From the NCBI GenBank assembly GCA_029582155.1, contig CM055900.1, forward strand, positions 40,345,236 to 40,409,235: 64,000 nucleotides of DNA. The letters run 5' to 3'. Made by a program: the position numbers and the translations under genes. The stretch comes from Panopea generosa (taxonomy: Eukaryota > Mollusca > Bivalvia > Adapedonta > Hiatellidae). The notes below the pieces were generated by a model. It did no database searches. It saw only the letters and a list, made by a program, of their open reading frames with translations, and had not been told where the DNA came from. Of this stretch, positions 23,801-35,800 are shown one piece after another; position 1 is the first letter of the stretch, and each line of letters opens with the position of its first letter.

Positions 23801-26800
23801 GCTTCACTACAACCTTTAAAACTTGACATAACTTTGACAAATCTTTAGCAGCCAATAATAATACAGCACAGTCAAAACTGTGCAAGCTGGCACCTCTATT
23901 GAACAACCACTTGTATTAAGCAGCCACATTTTCTTTTTCTCATTTCTTGAAAGGCCACTCTTTTTTTTTTGTTCTTGATATTTTTTCAATCATTTTGTAT
24001 GTACATATTAAATTATACAGAAGGTAACATACTTAAACATTGTCATTATGTAATATATAAGCTGCTCATGAGAAATATGATTCACATAGCAGTAATGTTT
24101 TAAGTTTAACTAAATTGTATTATCATATGTGTTGTATATAATATATTATAAGCTTTCTTATAGTTATGTTACTTATAACTGAAAGAATACATAGCACTAC
24201 ATTCCACCTTGCCTTTAACATATTTAAACATTGTCATTATGCTCATGAGAAATATATTGTTAGATTTTTCCAAGGGTTACATAATTTTTATATATTGAAA
24301 AAATTCAATATTTCTGTAACTTCTTACTTTTTCAATAAAAACTGAAATAACTGGGAGACATTTTTTTCAATTTGCAAGAATAAATGTACTTTTTATAACT
24401 AAGCAACCCAATATAAAGTAAACAGTCAATACACGATGAGCACTTCGTACCCAAGAGACTTTTCTCTTGTTTTATATTGTCTGAAATATTACATTCATAC
24501 TTTAATTGGCCCATTCATGTTTCCATTGGATTTCGACTTCTTTTGAAGAGTGTGTGTTTACCAAAAAAGTATTACCATACATATATTTGCATTTCGAAAA
24601 AATATCTCTCCTTTTTATTTTGTCTGAGTAAAGCCCCCTACTGTTCAAACTTCCAAAATTTTCATACAAATCAATTGGATGTGTTGGCAAAGAGCAGACA
24701 AATATAACAATTCATTAGAATAGCCATGCAGAAGTACTTTCCTTCTTCCCTTGACTGACTGCTTAAAATAGATTTTACTGTATATATATTTAAGTTCATT
24801 ATAATAATAAGAAGCATTGATTAATTGAGATAACCTGTCTTGTCATTTGTTGTTTTACTGTGTTCTGATATTTCTTACTGCACCAAAATTTGGTATAAAA
24901 GTGTACAACATTTGTCATTAATTTACAACACATCTGTGTACATTTCACATTGTTGAACAGCAGTGGCATACTGTTTTGATATTAATGAATTTGAAATTAG
25001 ATTTTGAATTTGTTATTTAATTGGTAAATGTAAAAAAAAAATGTAATAAATAAATGCAATTCTGTGTTCGTGCATGTATTGTATGTATGGAATTTTGATC
25101 ATTTTGAAAATGATTGCTGTCAACTAAGAGGTCGAGTCCAAGTAGGATTTGAGTTGTGGAAATTATTTCTGTGGGTTCAGGTTGCACATCTACCCAGAGA
25201 TACTTACCAGTAATGAGTTTGTTTGATATTGATGCTTGTTAGCAGTTCATTGAGATCATACCCAACTGTAAAACTGTGCCATATTAGATTATAAGATCAT
25301 TTTACAGTGTTCTGTACAATATGGAAATATATTGTATGAGTATGTATTGTGGTTAAAACTGTATTGGACGAGACACCGTAGGTGTTGGGTCTATGGCATT
25401 GAGTTCAATGTGATTTTCACCACAATACATATTATGAGTAAAATGATCTTTTTATTCTATATCTCAATCTGAAAAAAAAATTATCAAAAGAGTAAAGAAA
25501 GATCAAGATCCTTTTAAATAAGTAAACCATGATCTCAAGCTGAAGAAGGATTTTTTTTTTATTTAATTGCCATCTTGAGTTATCGTTGAATACTGAAGTT
25601 GTTTTCCTTTTTTCTTTTTAATTGCCATCTGGAATTATAGTTGAATACCTAAGTTCTTTTCCTTTTTTTTTTAATTGCCATCTTGAATTATCGTTGAATA
25701 CTTGAGTTCTTTTCCTTTTTTTTTTAATTACCATCTTGAATTATCGTTGAATACTTGTCTGAGTTCTTTTCCTTTTTTTTTAATTGCCATCTTGAATTAT
25801 CGTTGAATACTTAAGTTCTTTTCCTTTTTTTTTTTAATTTCCATCTTGAATTTTGAAGTGTACAATATGAAAGTTATTCGATCCAATAAACTTCTACATA
25901 TTGTATGGTCATGTGGTAACATCTGGAGTAGGTGATTGTCTATACACTTACAGGTGTAACATAATAGGTAATAATTATATACATGTGATATGTTTTATGT
26001 TAATATATGATCTGAATGGATTAGAATTTATAAACCTTTATTTTAAATATGATATATGTAAATGTAGCTTTATGACACAAGCATTCTTTGTCTATTTCAG
26101 GACAGTGTTGGAGTTTGAGCAGCCAGGTATGGCTGACGTGACGGGTTCCACTGCCTTCTTTAAAGCTGTGCTCAGGTTTCTTGTCATGTTTTTTGGTTCC
26201 AGTATTATAGGCATGATCTCAGGGCTAGTCAGTGCACTTGTATCCTTAATGTAACATAGACGTGTGTTTAACCCTTTACTCCATAGATATGCGTTTTCCC
26301 GCACCAATCACAGAAGGCCTTTGAAAACAGTGCAGGAAGAGTTCAGATTGCTAGTAACGAGCAATCTGATCACTTCCTGCACTGTTTTCCACTCTGTCAG
26401 TTGATATAAACATAATTCACCCAATAATTCAAAAGCCTTCTATATTAAAGGGTGTCCAAAGGCGTCTATATTGGAGGTATCCAAAGGCGTTTATATTAGA
26501 GGTGTCCAAAGGCATTTATATTAGAGGTGTCCAAAGGCGTCTATATTAGAGGTGTCCAAAGGCGTCTATATTAGAGGTGTTCAAAGGTGTCTTTATTAGG
26601 TGTCCAAAGGCGTCTATATTAGAGGTGTCCAAAGGCGTCGATATTAGAGGTGTCCAAAGGCGTCTATATTAGAGGTGATCAAAGGCGTCTATATAAAAGG
26701 TGTCCAAAGGCATCTGTATTAGAGGTGTCCAAAGGCGTCTATATTAGAGGTGTCCAAAGGCGTCTATATGAAGTAAAGGGTTAAAACATTTGATTAATTC

Positions 26801-29800
26801 ATGGTTAATAGTACCTTGATTAAGTAATGCTGTTCTAATTGCGTCTATTGATTATCAGTTATAATTGTCATGTTTGATTGTGGTCATTCTAGGGATGACT
26901 TTAATTTTTTAAACTTTCATGAGTTATGAACTTTGAAGTAAAGCATGTAAAGTAAGTGAAGTGAGATTTCTATTATGAATTTTATTACACCTCTTGCAAA
27001 CAAATTTTGATGGGGGCTGTATGGGAGTGACTGTGTCGGTTGGTCCGTCTGCCAGTCAGTCTGTCTGTCTGTAAATTGCTTAGTGAACTATTTCTACAGT
27101 TGTCACCTTTAGTGATAGATTGCTGACTATCAATCCAAGGGTTGTGAGTTTGAATACTTGCCTGACAACAGTCTCAGTGATGATTGATTTACAAATATGG
27201 AATCAAATGATTATCTGTTTATGATGTGTCCCACAAAAAATGGTCAGAGTCACCACAGTAATTGCCCATGTTCCATTATGTTTTGATTTCTGAATAATAC
27301 CTTGTGTTTTACTTCATCAAATGTAAAATATTGGTATCCAAAGGATAAGGCAAAGCTTCTCAACTTTGTATTTGTATTATTTCCTCTCATTTGGGAAACT
27401 GTAGATGACTTATACAAGTTTAGTAGGGCATTAAATTTCAAACTTATTTCTGATATGGGTATTATTTTACAAATGATGTTGCTTTTGTAATCTACTGGTA
27501 TATTAAAATCTCATACTGGTAATAAGGAGCCTTCTTTATTATGTGCCGTGCCCAATTAGCTCAGTTGGTTAGGCATCTGACATCAATCCAGGGGTCGTGA
27601 GTTGGAATCCACACCTGGCAACAATCTCAGTGATGATTGATATACTACATTACGTCTCATTACCATTCGTCTCTCACCACTGATATAAGTGGGAAAGTTA
27701 TCAGTTACTTTCGGAGATGGGGTGTGCTCGAGTACTGGTTAACCTTCCAGGATCCCAGGAAACAGTGGAACAGTGGTTAGGTTAATTGATCTTCTGTTAG
27801 CCCTCGATGGCATAAAATTATGATAAATATTCAATCATTCAATCAACTGAGATAACAGGTCAAAGTCATAAACCAATGAAAAGAAAGCATGCACAATCAG
27901 AGATTTAGATAAATGAGTGTTATTTGAATGATACGTTGATATGTTGGTACTTGCAGAGATGGGATGTGCTGAGTACTGGTTAACCTTTCAGGATCCCAGG
28001 ATACAGTGGTTAGGTTAACTGATCATCTGTTAGCCCTCGATGGCATAAAAATGATGCTAAATATTCAATTAATCAATCAGTGATAGGTCGAGTTTAATTA
28101 ATGTTTAATGTTCCCTTTCTCAATTGCCTCAACTGTAAAACATGTAAATATGTTTTGGACCCTATTCAATAGTTATATTGGTAAACAAAAAACATAAATT
28201 GCATAAAAACAACATCTATCCAATATTTATCCCAAGGCTATAAATTCCTAGCTTTTTTTTTTACAAAATACATTGTACTTTGTCTGTCATCTGTAACACA
28301 AAATAGCTACTTTTACTACAAATAGACAAAACATTGGAACATTTTTCAAATGGCATTCTGAAACAGCCTTACCCTAGTCTATTGTTCATTGTGCCAGAAC
28401 GATGTAAAAAATTGTGATTTGTAATTTTTGTTGATTTGCAGGATAGATGCCACATAAGCTATAAATAAGTAACATTGGATTGATAAATAATGATAATTTA
28501 TAAAATTTTTATCAGTGTTTCAATAAATGTTCAAACCAGATAACCCTGTTTTTGGACGATACCTTTGTAGTTTTATATTCATAAAATTTGGTATACTTTG
28601 ACAATGTAACCATGGCAACAGTTCCTTAACATGACTTTAGATGTTAAAATTTGTTGACCTTCGTAAAACACCTTCCCTGGAGATCGGCATGATGCTTGTG
28701 TTCTCGTATCTACCATATGGTCTTGCGGAAGGATTGCATTTGTCAGGTAAATATTAGATACTATATTGCCAGTTATGCTTGTAATCCTCCAATTATAGGC
28801 TGCTCTGTGGTCATGTGGTCTAAGGCACTATCTCAAGATCACTTGCCACTAATTTCTTAGTTTCATGTCCTCTCACTCTAAAATAGTTTGCCAGTTACTT
28901 GCGGAAATACGGCGGTTCTAAATAGATTCATTCTGAGGTCTACCGCAACCAGCAAAACTGGATATGACATATATAACCTGAAATGTGTTGAAAATGGTGT
29001 TTAGCCATATTCAAAAATAAAATCCAATAATCATTTAAAATAGCTAATAGGTTTTTCCATGATTGAGTAGGCTACTGCGCCTTTTCATTATCACTATCCT
29101 TTCACTGAGCAGTACTGTATTTGTGTATGTACATTACAGGTATCATGGCCATTTTGATGAGTGGTATTGTAATGTCCCATTACACCCACAACAATCTATC
29201 ACCCGTCACCCAGATCACCGTACAACATACATTCAGAACCATAGCCTTTATAGCAGGTATGTTAACTAGCCATCTGTGTGTGTGCTGACTTCAGACATTT
29301 ATAAATAACAAAATTTAAGAATAAATAAAAATAGTTTTTATTGTACTGCAGTATTGCATAACTGAGTTCTTTGAACTGCATGCAGACAATTTTGTCTTTG
29401 TTGTTGGAATTGTGCCATAAATCATTTCCAGGTTACATTAATGGTAATTATTTTGATCTGTAGCTATCTTCATCAGAAGTCTCCAGTTACTCCCTGATTC
29501 AAATACTGTTAAATATCACATTTGTTTCAACAAAAATCCTGTATCAAACTTATTTACATTTAGTTCTGTTTTCCAGTATCAGAATACTTTTATAACATTT
29601 GATTTCGAAGTGTTCATGTGGTCAGATCGAGGCTGTCTCAACATTGTTTACCTACCTCTCAGTGCTGAGGTTGTAGGTTTGAGCCCAGGATCTAGGTTGT
29701 AGGTTAGAATCAGGCACAAATCAAGCACTTTGAGTTCATGTGAGAAAGTTACCTGAGGAAGAATTAAGCTTCTCCTAATATTCAAGCAATAGTATATACT

Positions 29801-32800
29801 TCCTCCATCAATAAACATTGACTCTACATTCAAGTACGACCTGTAAAGTGTTGAAAATGTACTAAACCCCTTTCATTAATTGAATAATTATATTTTTCCT
29901 GTATCAAACTTTATCCCGTTTATATATGTGACATAACAGTAACAACCATATTCTTAAGCTGATATATAACTCTTTTTCAGAAACATGCATGTTTGCCTAC
30001 CTAGGACTGGCAATATTTAGTTTTAAACTGGTGGTTAAACCAGCATTAATTATATGGGCCATAGTAAGTCAACCTTGTGCAATGTGAGCCTGTTGCTGCA
30101 TGAAACTGTTAAACTTTTGCGTTTAAATTGATTCTCTTGTACCTACTTGACTAAACTTCTTACTAAGATTCATGTATTTGTTTACCCAGGTGTACCTTTT
30201 CCAAGGGTTGTATAGTATTTTCTGAGGATGATTGAACACATGGAATAAGCAGCTTTAATGTCCTAGGATTACAGAGACTGATTGTTAAAGCCTTGGAAAT
30301 TACTCCGTTGATATTTTTGAAACCATGGACATTGAAAAAATTCATAAAAAATCAAACTAAGATTATCTGAGGTCTACAATTGGATTTTTTCAAGGTTTTT
30401 ATTCAGATGTCCTTTAAACTACGGAGAATGTCCGAATACTCTGAGATTTACTAGAATTTCTGAGATTTTAATACCCACCTTGTATAAATATCCATGTGGA
30501 TTTTTCCAAACCTCAGACTTTCCAAGGTTTTAAAGTACCAAAACCATGGAAAATGTACATTCGGGTAATGCGATAAATTAGATATTGATAACATAATAAG
30601 AAATTTAGGTAGAAAATGGTATTCACGTGAACTGCATTTTATTCTGAAGTTAAATTTTACAGGGATTTGGACTTTGTAGGTGTGAAATGTGCAGTTAGGT
30701 GTGCAATTCAATTGTAAGCAATACTTTACACCTTTATTTTGAGAAAATGGTTAATTTTTTTTAAATTAAATAAAATCTGATCTTTCCATTTAACGGTTAA
30801 ATGGAAACAATTTCATATGACTTTTAACATAAAGACTTTTATTGAACTCAATGTCTGACCTGGAATTTTGGCTGAAGCATATAATAAATGCTTTAAAACC
30901 AATATCATGTTATGTTTATTTATATCACTTTTACTTCAATAAATTTGCATTGGACATCTCAATATTTTATAAAACATGCAAAATGATCTTATAATTACTA
31001 AAAACATGTATAATTAAAAAATTCTTGTCTCTTGGAACTGATGTTATGATTGCAATAAAAATGATATTAATCAGTGTTGTACAGGTCGGAGTGACTTGGC
31101 AAATCATTTTGAACACCAGAGTTCAGATATGGTGTATTGAATCAATAGTAAATATGCACAGACATAAAATACTGACAGTTTAGTTAGAAGTTTGCACATA
31201 TTTGATGATTTTGTGTGATAGGGATATAGATGTAGATGTTTTAGCTTCAGATAAATGGTCTGTCAGTCTCCCGTGTTCTACTAATGTTTTATACCTTGTC
31301 ATAATCGCATGTACCTGTTAGGTATAGTTTAAAGTCAGTAGCCAGTAACTTACAGTTGTTTTAGTAATTTAGTTAGACAAAAGTTTTGGTTATATATCCC
31401 AAATGTAAGGGGTTGGTGTATGGGAGATTATTTCAGTTTGCAAACACTTGTGCATTGGAGATTATTTCAGTTTGCAAACACCTGTATAAAGCCATGCAAA
31501 ATAATTATAAGTTCTGATATTTGTGAAATGGGGCAGAAATTATTTAAAAAGACTAGTAAGAAATATGAAACTTCTATTGTTTATCTACAAGACGTAGTGT
31601 AAGAAGTACATATATGTAAATATTTCTCTTGCTTTTCCGTAAGTGTGAAAATGTTCCTATTGTTTACATGCACGTGTGTGTTGTCGTTCATTCAGCCCGA
31701 CTTGCTGCAAAGTGGTTACATGTTGTCCTGTGCTAGTTTGATAGTAAATAAAATAACAATGTTTTACTCTACTACCATCGCTTCTGCTATTGCCATTGCT
31801 ATTTTTCTGTAGATTCTCGAGATTTGTTTCATATAACAAATATATTCGTATAATATGCAAATATTTGGGTGTGTTGTTTTAGTTTAGCCTTGTTACTTTT
31901 ACTTTGACTGTTAAACAGTTTCTTATCATTTACACTGATCTCACTTTAAGTCTTCTTACTAGATTAAAATTGAGAATAAAGATCCTAGGTCAAGGACAAA
32001 ACACATGGTATTCACGGGTGATCAAACCCACATCCAACTGATCTGAAGTCTGATATTATATACTCTTACTTGCTTGTATAGATTGCCTTTCAGTCCTTTA
32101 AACAACTTGTTATATTGAGAATTTACGGGACATTCTGAACTATCTATCATGCAGTTAATATTTCTTGTTTATAATGAATGCTCTGTCTTACCATTAAACT
32201 TTTCTCCACAGATCACCAAAAATAGAAATACACACACAACATATTGAACATGTATTTACATATCTCTAATAAACTAATACTTGTATTATGCATTCTAGAC
32301 TGGCAATGTGGTGCAACATTTATTTGCCTGCAACTTGTATTTTAACCCATGATGTTTGTTTGATTTTGTTTGCTTGTAAATGGGGATTTATATCAACTCA
32401 ATCCAGGCTGCACTAATCTCAATCATTATGCATTACCATTTGCATATTTGATAAATGAAAGGGACCAATAGCTTTTTTATGACATCTTGCTGGTCTTTCT
32501 GGCCTTCTGTCTCCAAAAACATCCTGCAGTGTGCTGTCACTTAACCCTTTACTCCATAAAGACACCTTTGGACACCTCTAATATTGAAAGCATTAATTAA
32601 CCACATATCAGCAATGGGTGAATTATGTTTATATTAACTGACAGAGTGGAAAACAGTGCAGGAAGTGTTCAGATTGCTCGTTACGAGCTCTTCCTGCACT
32701 GTTTTCAAAGGCCTTCTGTGATTGGTGCGGTAAAACGCGTATCTATGGAGTAAAGGGTTAAGTAGAAGTGTTTGCCTGTGCTGTCTTTTGTACCTTATTT

Positions 32801-35800
32801 AAAAGTAACATTTTCTGGTCCCCAGATTTAATAACAGCTTTAAATAGGAATATTTCTTATTCCCTGTGTCGAATATTATATAATTATATATGATAGTTTT
32901 GTAATGACATGTAAATGAAATTTTTAACATAGTTCAATGTTCATAAAAAAGACAGCTTACCTTCCAAATGTTGCCGTTGCCCATAGATGCCTGGTTTGTC
33001 GTATATAAATCCTGATTTTGTTCAGTTTAGTTACATGTTGTATTAATTTATTGACACAATTGTTCAAAGTTTTGTTATGGTATAACAATATTGCTGTAAT
33101 GTCAGTCCACAGGTGTGTATATGTACAAGTTTGTAATGGCCCAATAAGCTGTTGTATAGACCATTTGACTGTTTGGTTGATTTTGGGAGCTATATAATTA
33201 TATCATTGGTGGAGTCCAGGTTATACAGCTGCTTGAACTTGGTGGAGTTCAAAGTCCAGGTTATACAGCTGCTTGAACTTGGTGGAGTTCAAAGTCAAGG
33301 TTATACAGCTGCTTGAACTTAGTGGATATTAGCCATAATGAAACCGTTTTGTTATTTCACAAAAATGGCCAGTATTTGTACATGTAATCTACAGTGATTG
33401 GATAGTTTTTGGTTCCGTCTCGATTTATTGTACTTAATTCAATTTGATAACTGTTCTCTACTAAACAAATGCAACTTTGAAGACTGGTACAAGATCAATA
33501 TTTGTTTCTATTTCCAGTTTTTAATGGGTCAGTGAATATATATATATATATACAGAGTGTATGTTTTGTATAGAACAGTACATCCTTGAATGTATTTCTG
33601 GAAAGAATTGTGGACAAAGAACTGTAAATACCTCCACTATAATAATTATAGAGAGTTGATTCATATTTGACCAGTCCTTTGTTGTAGTATGAACTAAAAT
33701 ATTTGCTTGATGCATTATGCCATGTTATTTATTTTGCTGTAGCTTATTAAAGAACTTAGCAAGCCAACCAGTAATATATTCATGCATTTCTGTAATAAAA
33801 TCAGAGATATATGGGAACATTTCCATCCACTTTTCTTTTCATTCATATAGTTATATGTTGTATTTATGATTGCAGAAACTTGCGTGTTTGCATACATTGG
33901 CATGGCCTTTTTTAGTTTCAAATTTATATTCAAGCCTGCATTTGTAATTTGGAGCATAGTAAGTGAAACATTGTATATTGATGGTGGTCTGCCACCCAGT
34001 GTATAAATTGTAGTTTTTATGCCCCCACCCCAAAAGCATCCCTCCGTCCGTCCGTCCTTCCGTCCATCCATCCATCCATCCAGTATTTCGTGTCTGGCCT
34101 GTAACTTTGTCATGGATTTTATAAGCACTTGCTACAAATGATCAACTTAACATGACAACATGTCGCACATAATACCCATACCTGCACCTCAAAGGTCAAG
34201 GTCACACTTTGAGTGTGTGTGAGATTTCTTGTTTGGTCTGAAACTTTGTCACCTATGGATACGTTTCAAAACACTTGGCTCAATTCATCAGTATGACATG
34301 ACAACATGTTGTGCATTACATTTGGTTCAGTTGATCAACATGACATGGTGAAGTGTTATGTGTTACACCCAGCCTCAAAGGTCAAGGTCACACTTTAAAA
34401 TTTTTTGTCTGGTCTGTAACTTTTTCTTATATGGAAGAATTAACTTGGTTCGGTTGATCTACATGACATGTCACACGTAAGACCCAGACCCGTATCTCAA
34501 AGGTCAAGGACACACTTTGAGTTTGTCTGACAACGCTTTGACTCTTGTTTGAGATTTAAATTCAGTCTATAACTTTGTCATACATGGATGGATTTCAAAA
34601 TCACTTAGTTCAATTGATCAATATCACATGATGGCATGTCACATGTAAGACCGAGAACCTTACCTCAAAGGTCAAGGTCACACTTTCAGTTTGTTTGATA
34701 TTTCATGTTTGGTCTGTAACATTGAGAAATTTTAAAATGTATTGACACAAGTGATCAACATGTCATGATGATGTGCGACCTGCATACCCAGACCTTTACA
34801 TCAGATGTCAATTTTAATAAAATCCCATAAAACTTCACCTTGCACTTCTAATTGATGACAGATTGTTGTGTGTTCGGTTTCAGGCATTTTCAATTATGTA
34901 TTAAAAACCAAATCCAGGTTAACTAAGAAATATTAAATTATTATAAAAAATTATATTAAAAAAAATAAGAAGTTGGATTAAAGTCTGAATATTTTTCAGA
35001 GGTTATATAAAAAGGAGAGTGGTTAAGATTAAGCTGTTTTGCACTGGTGATGGTTTTAACACATACAGCATATGCAAGCTAATTTCATTTCAAAGTATTT
35101 AAATATTAACAATTTAAGATACATTTTCTGGTCTTTGTTTTACATATATTAGGGAAAATCTACTTTTTAAAGCATCTTGATTTTCACATTTATCTGTTGA
35201 ATATTTGCTTTAAACAATGAAATATATAATTATCAGTCATTCTTTTATAAGCAGTCAAAAACAGTATTCAATTTGTTCATTAGTTATTTTGTACTTGAAA
35301 TATATTCTGATACAAAACGTGTTTTATTTCAGGCGTTGATATTAATTGGGCGAGCTGTGAATATTTTCCCGTTGTCTTTCATCTCTAATTACTTTCGTGA
35401 GCACAAAATCACAAAAAAACAGCAGTTCGTCATGTGGTTCAGTGGCAAGTCTGTTTTTAATTACCTTGACCTTTGATTTATATAACTTGTAACCTTGAAC
35501 ACTGAATGCTAAATTTGTCAGTTCTATGACCTTTAAACGGACACACTGCAATTTTTATAGATTGTTACATAGCCTGTATATATTTGTTTATCATGTCAAT
35601 GCATTCATTTCTGTTGATAAACTACCTGCCTGATAAACATAGGTTTATCACACATGTAAGTTTATCAGGCACATGGTGTCATTTTGTATAAATATACATT
35701 TTGACCTGGACGAAACTACTTTTAACCTAACTTAAAATGAATAAAAAATGAACTAGAAATATTGACATGATAAATAGAATACCATGTAAGTGTCTAATAT

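Larger units (their letters stand above)
26240..28640 (+). other. U12-type (minor spliceosome) intron, GT-AG subtype
   Basis: The 5' splice site is GTATCCTT (26240-26247), an exact match to the U12 consensus RTATCCTT. The branch-site consensus TTCCTTAAC lies at 28622-28630, so the branch adenosine is about 12 bases before the AG at 28639-28640, the short spacing typical of U12 introns. There is no polypyrimidine tract before the acceptor. Joining the flanking exons here gives [15 protein letters not shown], matching human SALVLKHIDLRKTPS. Confidence 0.93.

Noticed and set aside
26240-26255. Alternative donor GTAACA 14 bases after the chosen U12 donor
   Set aside because: It would shift the frame into an immediate stop in the next exon, whereas the GTATCCTT donor preserves phase and protein alignment.
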